Shown: positions 6,878 through 15,097, counted from the first letter of the stretch. The stretch is DNA of 36,430 nucleotides from Bacteroidales bacterium (GCA_024398365.1 JAKSJG010000014.1:1-36430), one strand, 5' to 3'. Program-made: numbers and translations. The notes: a model not told the origin generated them from the letters alone.

Positions 6878-8947
6878 ATGAAACGCACCGTTATTCTCTC
6901 CTGCTCGTTCCTTGCAGCACTGTTTGCCGCAGTTTCCTGCAAGTCGGAAATCGATGATCTGAAGGTATCGTCCTTGTCCGGTGATGTCGTAATCCGTGCA
7001 TCGTTTGAAACCCCGCAGTCCACAAGGACAGCGCTTTCGGGCGGCACCAAAGTGGTATGGAGCGCCGGAGACCAATTCGCCCTGCTCAGCGCAGGGTCCA
7101 GGGACAGGTTCACCCTCATCAGCGGGGAGAAGACAGATTCCGGCGAGTTCGCCGGCTCTGTCAGCGGCACGGCTCCTTTCTACGCATTGTATCCGTATTC
7201 GGATGACTGTGCCGTAGAAGGGGGAGTCCTTAAGTTCAAATTGCCGCAGGAGCAGAAATATGCTCCAAACAGTTTCGGCAACGGAGCGTCACCGGCCATC
7301 GCAACTATGGCTGATGCGGCATCACCCGCTCAGTTCAGGAATATATGCGGTGCGCTCGAGATCAATCTCTGCGGCTCCGGCAAGAATGTTTCATCGATCA
7401 AGGTCACGGACCTTTCAGGCGCGATGCTCTGGGGAGATTGCGAGCTTGCCCTGGACGGAAAGCAGGGCACCGATGAGCAGACGCTGAAAGTCACGGGAGG
7501 AAGCAATGAGATTACCCTCACTTGTGAAAATGAGATCAAGCTGCTTGCCTCCACGGCCAGGCCATTTGTGATTATGGTTCCTCCGGGAGCGCTCACCAAG
7601 GGCTTTACAGTCAAGATGTTTGATAAGAACGGAGAGGCGCTCGGATTCCTTTCCACACAGACTTCAGCAGTCATGGCCCGCCGTTCCTTCATCATATCGA
7701 TGGACAAGGTAAAGGTACCCGACAACGGCGAACGCGCCGACACCTTGGCCAGGGGATATTTCAAGGAGGTGTTCCAGGATGGAGGTTGCTGTGTGAACTC
7801 CAACACCACACTGCCGGCCTGCCCGTACTTGAACTGGGAATTCGACTCGATGGCCACTTCGGCCGGTGGTTCGTCCACTTATCCGGAGGCTGATTCGATC
7901 TTTCAGCATACTGTCATCTGCGGTGATGCCGATGATCTCAACGGCGCCCTCCTTTATCCGGACAATGAGCCGCGCTACCGTATGATCTATGTCAATGGCG
8001 GTACTGCGACTAACCACGGCAGATCCCTCTCGGAGGAGGGGCGCCAGAACTATGTGACCTTCGTCAACAATGGCGGCAGCTATGTGGGAACCTGTGCGGG
8101 TGCATTCATATCATCCATGACGGTCGGTACTCCGACCAAGCAGAAAAAAGAGTACCTCGGCATCATCCCTGTCGGCGTCAGCAATACAGGCTACTATGGA
8201 CCTACCGGAATGACCGTTCCTGAAGATTCCCCGCTGCTGGACTACTATGATTTCGGCGGAGATCTCTTTGTGGACAGTGTCAAGCAGGCAGGCGGATGTT
8301 ATCTGGCAGAAAAGAATTCCGCTCATGGCGTTGAGGTCCTGATGTACTATTACATCAAGGAAGCCGGCCAGTCATTCTTTGACGGACAGGCCAGCGTATG
8401 GGCATACAAGGCAAACAAGAACAAGGGCCGTGCAATCGCCTGCGGCGGCCATCCGGAGCAGATCACTTCCGGTGAGCGCCGCGACATGATGGCTGCGATG
8501 ATGCGTTATGCCTGCGATGGAAACGGCCAGCCTAATTCAAAGTGCACATTGACAAACGGGCACGAACGCAAGATGGATCAGCTCTCCACCGCTGCGAAGC
8601 CAGGCTATGCGCGTATCGGTGACAGGCAGTACCATCATTTCAAGATCAACCTTCCGGAAGGAGCAAAGAACATTACGGTAAAGATTTCGGGCGATGGCAG
8701 CCACAACCTCGAGCTTTCGATGCGCAAGGGCAACTGGGCCTGGAGAACGGATTCCCCGTATGTCCTTTCACAGCCGGGTACCGACAAGACTTTAAAATTT
8801 GACACACTTCCAGGCGGTGACTGGTATGTCAGCGTATATTGCCCTGACCTGCTCAAGGTCACCTGTGCAAAGAACAAGTTCGCCTATACCGGAGACAAAT
8901 CCGTCCTGAATGGTATCCCTTATACAATCGTTGCTTCCTGGGAATAA
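6878..8947 (+). CDS. Exported BPL_N-type amidotransferase-like lipoprotein, paralog 1
   Basis: This 689-residue predicted lipoprotein has a signal peptide ending AAVSC, so the lipidated Cys is C21. The residues after it (KSEIDD) resemble surface-export signals of Bacteroidetes lipoproteins. Residues ~35-275 form a fimbrillin/Mfa-like beta-rich region, starting with TRTALSGGTKVVWSAGDQFALL. Residues ~290-550 form a class I amidotransferase-like domain of the BPL_N kind. It has a strand ending in RYRMIYVNGG, the nucleophile elbow GTCAG with C406, and GGHPE with H525 and E527. Residues ~575-689 resemble a bacterial pre-peptidase C-terminal (PPC) beta-domain, starting at QYHHFKI. All triad residues are present, so catalysis is plausible. 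The substrate is unknown. It is probably co-transcribed with paralog 2 (13-base gap). Confidence 0.82.
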   Translation: MKRTVILSCSFLAALFAAVSCKSEIDDLKVSSLSGDVVIRASFETPQSTRTALSGGTKVVWSAGDQFALLSAGSRDRFTLISGEKTDSGEFAGSVSGTAPFYALYPYSDDCAVEGGVLKFKLPQEQKYAPNSFGNGASPAIATMADAASPAQFRNICGALEINLCGSGKNVSSIKVTDLSGAMLWGDCELALDGKQGTDEQTLKVTGGSNEITLTCENEIKLLASTARPFVIMVPPGALTKGFTVKMFDKNGEALGFLSTQTSAVMARRSFIISMDKVKVPDNGERADTLARGYFKEVFQDGGCCVNSNTTLPACPYLNWEFDSMATSAGGSSTYPEADSIFQHTVICGDADDLNGALLYPDNEPRYRMIYVNGGTATNHGRSLSEEGRQNYVTFVNNGGSYVGTCAGAFISSMTVGTPTKQKKEYLGIIPVGVSNTGYYGPTGMTVPEDSPLLDYYDFGGDLFVDSVKQAGGCYLAEKNSAHGVEVLMYYYIKEAGQSFFDGQASVWAYKANKNKGRAIACGGHPEQITSGERRDMMAAMMRYACDGNGQPNSKCTLTNGHERKMDQLSTAAKPGYARIGDRQYHHFKINLPEGAKNITVKISGDGSHNLELSMRKGNWAWRTDSPYVLSQPGTDKTLKFDTLPGGDWYVSVYCPDLLKVTCAKNKFAYTGDKSVLNGIPYTIVASWE

Positions 8948-8960
8948 TAAATTATCTGAT

Positions 8961-10493
8961 ATGACACGCAAATCTCTGATTTTCGGCCTCGCCCTTGTGC
9001 TGATGGCCACCTCTTGCCCTGACGCTTCAGCCGGACGCAAAAACAATATTGAGATCAACCTCTTCGGCACCGCAAAAATAACTTCGGTAGTCATTTCCGA
9101 TATGTCCGGTGCTGTTGCTCCCGGCACGGAGGTCATCTATAATTGCGAATCCGAAACTCAGCTCTCGGAGACCTCTCCGCTGCATTTCACGGTCGCGCTT
9201 CCAAGTGGATTCTCCGGAAAGAAATTCTCCGTCAAGGCATTTGACAAGGAGCACAATGCCGTAGGCTTCTACACTGTGGAGAAGGCTCCCCGCGGTGCGG
9301 TAAACGTCACTCTTCCCGACAACGGGGAATATGCTGAGGTCGCACGCAGGGGATATTACAAGGATATTTTCCAGAATGCCGGATGCTACCTGACTTCATA
9401 TCTGACTCTTCCTGCCGCCACTTTCCTCGGCCTTGAATATGAGACTATGGGCACGATGTACGAAAGCTGCGACAAGAGGCACGAAGCCGATTCCGCATAT
9501 CAGCATGCTATCATCTGCGGTACGGATTATGACAACAACGGTGTGCTGCTCTACCCTGACGGAGAGCCGCGCTACCGTATGGTCTATATGAACGGCGGCC
9601 GCGCCACAAAGCACGGCAGGACTCTCACTGAAGAGGGCCGCGAGCATTTCAGGACATTCATCGCCAACGGCGGCAGCTATCTCGGCAGCTGCGCAGGCGC
9701 CTACATCAGTTCCACCGGTACAACTAACGCCATCCCGAATTACCTTCAGCTGATCCCGGTGCGCGTCAAGGGCACAGGCTACCTCAATGGCGAGACGGGA
9801 ATGTTCATCGCCGAGGGCAGTCCTCTGCTGAGGTACTGTGATTTCGGCAGGGATATGTATGTGGACTCAGTGCACCATGAGGGCGGATGCTATCTGCCTG
9901 ACGAAAATGTCATCAAGGACATCAAGATTCTGGCAAGGTACGACAAGCCGGACCTGAATCTCCACAACCACATCAGCGTCTGGGCTTACAAGCCTGATGA
10001 AGTCCGCGGCCGCGTAGTGGCCTGCGGCTCACACCCGGAGCAGGTCAAGGATGGCGAACGCCGCGACTTCATGGCCGCCATGATACAGTATGCTCTCGAT
10101 GGCAACGGCACTGTCAGTGTCAAGGCGACCCTGGAAAACGGAACTCAGAACGAGGCCGTTATCGGTGACAAGCAGTATCATCACTACAAGCTCGTCATAC
10201 CTGAAGGCGCAAGAAATATCAAGGTGACGCTCGATGGCACCGCCGGCCACAATCTCGAAATCGCCCTGCGCAAGGACGAATTTGCCTGGAGATCTGAAGC
10301 TTCATACATCCAGTCCCGGGAAGGTGCTGACAAGGTGCTCAGCTTCAAGAACCTCGAGCCGGGAGTATGGTATGTAAGCGTTTATTGCCCTGACACTGTG
10401 TCTGTGGATTACGGTTACCAGAAGTTCGAATACTCTGGTGACACCTCCGTCCTGAACGGTGTGCCTTACACTATCAAGGCCTCCTGGAAATGA
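8961..10493 (+). CDS. Exported BPL_N-type amidotransferase-like protein, paralog 2 (short N-terminus)
   Basis: I chose the ATG at 8961 over an earlier one at 8910. It gives a clean signal peptide (KSLIFGLALVLMATSC) and avoids overlapping paralog 1. The 510-residue protein may be lipidated at C19 or cut after ASA at residue 24. The first ~150 residues of paralog 1's beta-rich region are missing; homology begins at EINLFG (residues 31-36), which matches EINLCG in paralog 1. The amidotransferase-like core is complete, with GSCAG (C244) and GSHPE (H358, E360), then GERRD and the PPC-like tail ending SVLNGVPYTIKASW. It overlaps the next gene by ATGA at 10490, implying translational coupling. Confidence 0.82.
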   Translation: MTRKSLIFGLALVLMATSCPDASAGRKNNIEINLFGTAKITSVVISDMSGAVAPGTEVIYNCESETQLSETSPLHFTVALPSGFSGKKFSVKAFDKEHNAVGFYTVEKAPRGAVNVTLPDNGEYAEVARRGYYKDIFQNAGCYLTSYLTLPAATFLGLEYETMGTMYESCDKRHEADSAYQHAIICGTDYDNNGVLLYPDGEPRYRMVYMNGGRATKHGRTLTEEGREHFRTFIANGGSYLGSCAGAYISSTGTTNAIPNYLQLIPVRVKGTGYLNGETGMFIAEGSPLLRYCDFGRDMYVDSVHHEGGCYLPDENVIKDIKILARYDKPDLNLHNHISVWAYKPDEVRGRVVACGSHPEQVKDGERRDFMAAMIQYALDGNGTVSVKATLENGTQNEAVIGDKQYHHYKLVIPEGARNIKVTLDGTAGHNLEIALRKDEFAWRSEASYIQSREGADKVLSFKNLEPGVWYVSVYCPDTVSVDYGYQKFEYSGDTSVLNGVPYTIKASWK

Positions 10494-11446
10494 GACGTCT
10501 GGCGTTTTTCGCCGCGGCTCTGCTGACGCTGGCCGCATCATACGCCACAGCGGCGAAGCCGGATTTCCGCCTCGTCTACTGGAATATCCAGAACGGGATG
10601 TGGGACGGGCAGAATGACAATTATGACCGCTTCGTGGACTGGGTCCGCGCGCAGAATCCCGACCTGTGTGTCTGGTGCGAGGCTCAGAGCATCTATTATA
10701 CTGACAGCGACAGGCATATGAAGGAGAGCGAGATGTATCTCATCAGGGGATGGGAGGAACTCGCAGCCCGTTATGGTCACAAATATGTCTACATAGGCGG
10801 CCACCGCGACGATTTTCCGCAGGCCATCACCTCGAAGTATCCCATCGAGAACGTTGACCGCATCATCGGCAACGGCAGGGACACCGTCGTGATGCACGGC
10901 TGCGGCTGGGCCAGGATGAAGGTCAGGGGCAGGACCATTAATATCGTCAGCCTCCACCTTGCGCCGCATCAGTGGGCTCCGGGTCTTAAGACGGAGGCAC
11001 AGAAGCAGGCCAGCGCCGCGCGCCGCGAGGGCGACAGGTACCGCCGCCGCGAGATTCAGTATGTCTGCGAGCATACCATCGGCAGAGGGGATGCCGCCGG
11101 CGAGTACTGGATGATGATGGGCGATTTCAATTCCCGCTCCCGCGCTGACAATGCCTTCTACGGATATTCGGATGATGATACCAAGCTTCTGGTTCACGAC
11201 TACATAACCGCAAAGACCCCGTACAGGGACGTGATGGCCGCGAAGCATCCGGGGGAAATGCATCCCACAATGCATTATGCAGCCCGTCTGGACTATGTCT
11301 ATGCCACTCCGGCGCTGCTTGACAAGGTCGTTGAGGCTCACGTGAGCCACGATTATTATACAGAGCCGGTCCGTGACCCGCAGGAACTCTCCAATTTCTG
11401 GCGTCCTTCCGATCACCGCCCTATCATTGTCGATTTCAAGTTCTGA
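10490..11446 (+). CDS. Exported endonuclease/exonuclease/phosphatase-family protein
   Basis: This 318-residue protein has a cleavable signal peptide (about residues 1-22, ending ATAA) followed by a complete EEP fold. Recognisable active-site elements are N32 in WNIQN, E64 in CEAQ, H156 in SLHL, D212 and N214 in GDFNS, and the terminal SDHRP with D308 and H309. These are the metal-binding and catalytic residues of this superfamily, which cleaves phosphodiester or phosphomonoester bonds in DNA, RNA, inositol phosphates or sphingomyelin. The export signal points to a periplasmic or outside substrate. It is translationally coupled on both sides (ATGA with paralog 2, TGATG with the GSCFA gene), so its function is probably linked to those proteins. 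Confidence 0.88.
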   Translation: MRRLAFFAAALLTLAASYATAAKPDFRLVYWNIQNGMWDGQNDNYDRFVDWVRAQNPDLCVWCEAQSIYYTDSDRHMKESEMYLIRGWEELAARYGHKYVYIGGHRDDFPQAITSKYPIENVDRIIGNGRDTVVMHGCGWARMKVRGRTINIVSLHLAPHQWAPGLKTEAQKQASAARREGDRYRRREIQYVCEHTIGRGDAAGEYWMMMGDFNSRSRADNAFYGYSDDDTKLLVHDYITAKTPYRDVMAAKHPGEMHPTMHYAARLDYVYATPALLDKVVEAHVSHDYYTEPVRDPQELSNFWRPSDHRPIIVDFKF

Positions 11447-12198
11447 TGGACCTGCGCGGATGTCATATCGTGATGATGGGCTCCTGCTTCGCCACCGAAG
11501 TGGGGGAGAGACTCATCGCCGACGGATATGACGTGACGCTCAACCCGTTCGGCGTCCAGTACAACCCGGCTTCGATCTGCGCTTCCATAAAGCGGCTCGA
11601 GAGCGGGGCTCATTTTGTCCCGGAGGATGTGATATGCCGCGTGGATGACGCTTCCAAAGGTCTGGTCAGATATGTGTCCTACGCACATCACGGCTCTTTC
11701 GCCCGCGAGACGACGGAGGCCTTTCTTGCTGACGCAAATGCGGCTCTGGATGCCGCTGTGGCAGCTTTTGCCGCGGCGGATACCGTTATCATTACCCTCG
11801 GCACGGCCTGGGTCTTCCGCCTGGCCTCCACAGGAGAGGTGGTCTCCAACTGCCATAAGGTCCCGGCTCGTGAATTCACACGCGATCTGATGAGCGTAGG
11901 GGAGATCTCAGCGATGCTCGCAGAAACTGTCCGCCGCCATCCCGGGAAGCGCTGGATATTCACCGTCAGCCCGATACGCCATCTTGCGGACACCCTGCAC
12001 GGCAACCAGATCAGTAAATCGACGCTCCTTCTGGCCATCGACGCCCTCCAGCGGGAATGCCCCGCTGTGGGTTATTTCTCGTCATACGAGATAATGATGG
12101 ACGAACTCCGTGACTACTCCTGGTACTGTGTTTCCAACAAGACCCATCCCACTGCAGAAGCAGTGGATGTGATATATCGGAAATTTATAAATTATTGA
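11446..12198 (+). CDS. GSCFA-domain protein
   Basis: This 250-residue protein contains the name-giving motif GSCFATEVG at residues 12-20, followed by LNPFGVQYNPASI. Later blocks typical of the family are TLGTAWVF, NCHKVPA, TVSPIRHL and the C-terminal KTHPTAEA. The GSCFA family is frequent in Bacteroidetes and has been compared with SGNH-type hydrolases, the Ser/Cys motif standing where a nucleophile would be. No activity is established that I know of. There is no signal peptide, so it is probably cytoplasmic, unlike its upstream partners. It is slightly shorter than many GSCFA proteins because it begins almost at the motif. It ends the left gene run and is followed by an AT-rich gap. Confidence 0.88.
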   Translation: MDLRGCHIVMMGSCFATEVGERLIADGYDVTLNPFGVQYNPASICASIKRLESGAHFVPEDVICRVDDASKGLVRYVSYAHHGSFARETTEAFLADANAALDAAVAAFAAADTVIITLGTAWVFRLASTGEVVSNCHKVPAREFTRDLMSVGEISAMLAETVRRHPGKRWIFTVSPIRHLADTLHGNQISKSTLLLAIDALQRECPAVGYFSSYEIMMDELRDYSWYCVSNKTHPTAEAVDVIYRKFINY

Positions 12199-12292
12199 AA
12201 AATTTTTTTGATCTTCATGCAGACTTTTGCAATTTTTTCATTTATATATTAGACAGGACAGTTGATAATACGGTAACCATCTAATAATTTCT
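12199..12292 (+). promoter_or_regulatory. AT-rich intergenic region, probable promoter for the C10 protease-serpin pair
   Basis: The 94 bases are much richer in A and T than the upstream genes. A TTTG at 12226-12229 is followed 15 bases later by TATATTAG at 12245-12252, one mismatch from TAnnTTTG. The spacing is shorter than usual, so this is only a candidate promoter. No convincing terminator for the GSCFA gene is visible. Confidence 0.35.
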
Positions 12293-13690
12293 ATGAAAAA
12301 ATTACTTTTAGTGTTAATCTTGGTATCCTCTGTGATAATATCATGTTCAAAGGAGGATCAGACCGATTCCTATTCAGATCAAATACAAATGGGAACGGGT
12401 ATGTTGAATACAAAATGCTTTGATAATGATTTTTATAGTGTGTCAGAATCGGACATGGAGGCATATGTCGAGTTCGCAAAAATAATCAGTGAAGAACAAT
12501 CCGTTGTCAAAGCAGTCCAGCCGATAGATTATAAGGGTGTTTGCGTTGCATATATTGTTGATTATGGCGGCCGATGGGAGCTGATAGCTTCAGATAAACG
12601 TATTCCAAGAATACTTGCAAGTGGCGAAGGGTCATTCGCGAAAGATTTACAAAATGAGCATTTTGCTTCTTGGCTAGAGGGTCTCTATTCTGCAGTTGTT
12701 TCGTTCAAGTCATATGACATATTAAATGAAAAGCTTCAGAGGAATGTGGAGTTTTGGCAGATGATAACGCTGGATAATACTTTTATGTCTAAATTATGCC
12801 CACAAACTAAATCCTTTGTTGATCATGGAATACCACACATAACGCAAGTGGATACAATATTGACATGTATATCTATACCACACTTGATAGAAACTCAATG
12901 GGGCCAAGCCAGCCCATATAATAGATATTGCCCACTAAAAAGTTTTTCAAATACAGATAGGGTTCCAGCAGGGTGTGTTGCGGTGGCTGGCGCTCAAATG
13001 GCCTATTTTATTAAGACAAATATTGGCCTTGCCCAGGAGGCCCCTGATATGGCTGTGTGCTATGGGCATGTTGAGCCTCAAGATACTATAGATTTTTATA
13101 ATGCAACATATGGCACATATCCCCGTAATTTTTATATGAATCAATGGGTTGATGAAAACGATGGCTGGGATAGAATTGGGATGGGGGATTCGTCCGTTAT
13201 TGCAGTTTTGATAGCACAGATGGGAAGCCTTGTAGAGATGGAATACGGTGATAACGAATCTGCCTCAGGAATCGAATATCTTCCGGATGCACTGAATGAC
13301 GCTTACGGAATATCTACTGCATATGCGTTGTATAATGAAAATCTAATTTATTCGCGACTACAGGCTGGTCTGCCAACAATAGTGAGAGGTGCTGATGAAC
13401 ATGATAATAATGGGCATGCATTTATTATTGATAGATATCGTTTCGAGCAAACAGAATATCGAATTGTCATAACGATATCATATAGCGACGGGACAGAAAG
13501 CAAGAGAATAGATTATATCTATAGCGATCCATTTAATTACTCTTTTGGCATGAATTGGGGATGGGCTGGCCTTTGTGATGATACATGGTTTCCTTTCACT
13601 GGTGACTGGATTGCTTTAGGTGATCAATACAATTACTGTAGGTTTATGGTTGCATTAACGGAGAACTATTTAGATAATACGAATAATTGA
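12293..13690 (+). CDS. C10-family (streptopain-type) cysteine protease lipoprotein
   Basis: This 465-residue precursor has a lipoprotein signal peptide with lipobox IISC (C18), followed by SKEDQTD, which suggests surface exposure. Residues ~50-125 resemble the Spi-type inhibitory prodomain of SpeB-like proteases (IVDYGGRWELIASDKR). The mature domain begins near residue 190: QWGQASPYN, then the catalytic Cys in AGCVAVAGAQ (C228), the catalytic His in NGHAFIID (H375), and a conserved MNWGWAG at 420-426. C10 enzymes are papain-fold proteases often used against host or dietary proteins. Base composition is clearly lower in GC than in flanking genes (one 60-base line at 12841 has 20 G/C), which suggests acquisition. 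The next gene, a serpin, starts one base after the stop. Confidence 0.92.
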   Translation: MKKLLLVLILVSSVIISCSKEDQTDSYSDQIQMGTGMLNTKCFDNDFYSVSESDMEAYVEFAKIISEEQSVVKAVQPIDYKGVCVAYIVDYGGRWELIASDKRIPRILASGEGSFAKDLQNEHFASWLEGLYSAVVSFKSYDILNEKLQRNVEFWQMITLDNTFMSKLCPQTKSFVDHGIPHITQVDTILTCISIPHLIETQWGQASPYNRYCPLKSFSNTDRVPAGCVAVAGAQMAYFIKTNIGLAQEAPDMAVCYGHVEPQDTIDFYNATYGTYPRNFYMNQWVDENDGWDRIGMGDSSVIAVLIAQMGSLVEMEYGDNESASGIEYLPDALNDAYGISTAYALYNENLIYSRLQAGLPTIVRGADEHDNNGHAFIIDRYRFEQTEYRIVITISYSDGTESKRIDYIYSDPFNYSFGMNWGWAGLCDDTWFPFTGDWIALGDQYNYCRFMVALTENYLDNTNN

Positions 13691-13691
13691 T

Positions 13692-14996
13692 ATGAAGAAG
13701 TTGTTGATTATTTTTTTCGCATCTTTCATAATGATGGAAGGGTGCGGTGGCGTTGAGCCTGATGGTACGGAGAATAATAAGCCTGTCGTTCCCGAGGAGG
13801 TTCTGGATTTCAATGTCGAATCGTTAGGATTGACCGGGGAATTTAATAAGATAATCGGTGCTCAGCAGGATTTCAGTGTGGATTTCTTCAAGTCGGTTGC
13901 AGGATGGGATACCCATAGGAATGTTGTCGTGTCGCCATTCAGCATTATGTCGGATCTTGCTATGCTTTCCTGCGCTGCGACAGGCGCGACCCATGACGAG
14001 CTTGTCAAGGGGCTTGGCTTTGCTGATTTCAGTCAGGAAATGATAGCCCGGTACTTTTCGACAGTATATGCGAAAGTCAAGAGTGATACGGCAGTCGTGT
14101 ATAATTCCGCAAATGCGCTTTGGGTCAACAGCAGTCTGGCCACAGTCAAACAGACTTTTGCAGATGATGAGAAACTTGGGTTCAATGTGGATATCAAATA
14201 TGTTGATTTTGTGAAAGATCCGGTGATTGATATCACTAATGACTGGATTTCAGAGAACACTGCCGGGCTGATCGGACGGGCATTGGATGCCGGTCCCGAG
14301 GGCTCCTCTCTGGCATTCCTGACAAATGCGCTGTTATTTGAGGGTAAGTGGGATATTGCTTATGACGGCAATCTGCAGAGTCATTTTACAAATATCAATG
14401 GGGCTGTGGCTGACCGTGACTTCTTTATAGGGCCGATACTATCAGGATATAACATAAAAGGTGACAATCATGATGATCCGGCTGTGATTGATCTTCGATA
14501 TAAGTCTGTTGTCGGAAACGCCATGCATATGTTTGTCATCCTGCCGCCGAAGAATGTGAAGCTCCCGGATTTCATACAATCGTTTTCGGCGTTCAAGTGG
14601 CGTGAACTCTATTCGAAGTTGAACATAGTTGATGAAGAGAACGCGCAGGAGGCTTTCCTGTTGCCGAAATTCTACAACACGTATGATCTTCCCTCAAATG
14701 TATGCATTGATGCTCTGCGCGGAAATGGCATCAGCCTCATCTTTGGAGATGGAGCCGAGTTCGCCAAAATGACAGACATGCGGATGCCGGTATCAAAAAT
14801 ATCTCAAAAAGCAATACTTCAGGTGGATAAATCAGGGTCAAAAGCCGCACCGGATACAGCTGCAGACAAGGACATATCAGACATGTATGTTTTGGACAAA
14901 CGAATGAAGAGCTATATAGAAGTCAACAGACCGTTTCTTTATATGATTACGGATTCTTATGGCTCGATTTTTTTCATGGGAACAATCGTAAGATAG
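13692..14996 (+). CDS. Serpin lipoprotein (protease inhibitor)
   Basis: This 434-residue protein has an N-terminal signal ending near EGC (C18; the lipobox is imperfect). A full serpin domain spans roughly residues 48-434. Serpin blocks seen are VVSPFSIMSDLAMLSCAATG (78-97), NALWVN, ITNDWISENT, FLTNALLFEGKWD, LPKFYNTYDL and the C-terminal NRPFLYMITD...FFMGTIV. The reactive-centre loop runs from G382 to about Y408. The hinge reads GSKAAPDTAA, close to but not identical with the GTEAAAAT of inhibitory serpins, and the loop is several residues longer than in alpha-1-antitrypsin. Serpins trap target proteases by loop insertion, and some inhibit cysteine proteases. Its place directly behind a C10 protease suggests protection against that enzyme, or inhibition of host proteases. 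Confidence 0.92.
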   Translation: MKKLLIIFFASFIMMEGCGGVEPDGTENNKPVVPEEVLDFNVESLGLTGEFNKIIGAQQDFSVDFFKSVAGWDTHRNVVVSPFSIMSDLAMLSCAATGATHDELVKGLGFADFSQEMIARYFSTVYAKVKSDTAVVYNSANALWVNSSLATVKQTFADDEKLGFNVDIKYVDFVKDPVIDITNDWISENTAGLIGRALDAGPEGSSLAFLTNALLFEGKWDIAYDGNLQSHFTNINGAVADRDFFIGPILSGYNIKGDNHDDPAVIDLRYKSVVGNAMHMFVILPPKNVKLPDFIQSFSAFKWRELYSKLNIVDEENAQEAFLLPKFYNTYDLPSNVCIDALRGNGISLIFGDGAEFAKMTDMRMPVSKISQKAILQVDKSGSKAAPDTAADKDISDMYVLDKRMKSYIEVNRPFLYMITDSYGSIFFMGTIVR

Positions 14997-15018
14997 TCCA
15001 ATTGATTAGTATTTTTTG

Positions 15019-15026
15019 TAACTTTG
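15019..15026 (+). promoter_or_regulatory. Possible -7 box (TAACTTTG) overlapping the serpin terminator region
   Basis: TAACTTTG fits TAnnTTTG and ends at the base before the terminator stem. A start about 7 bases downstream would lie within the left arm of the hairpin, so such a transcript could not form the terminator and would read into the dehydrogenase gene at 15098. There is no clear TTTG at -33. Confidence 0.35.
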
Positions 15027-15060
15027 ACACTGCTCCTTATTGTGGGGCAGTGTTTTAGTT
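15027..15060 (+). terminator. Rho-independent-type terminator after the serpin gene
   Basis: ACACTGCTCC (15027-15036) pairs with GGGGCAGTGT (15044-15053) in a 10-bp stem with one G-T pair and a 7-base loop, followed by TTTAGTT. It lies 30 bases after the serpin stop. Confidence 0.75.
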
Positions 15061-15097
15061 TTATTATATTTCAACAATTTAAAATTTCCTTAGGGAC

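Noticed and set aside
12214-12240. Possible terminator after the GSCFA gene (TGCA pairs followed by T-run)
   Set aside because: The stem is only 4 bp and self-palindromic; the T-run is part of a generally AT-rich stretch.
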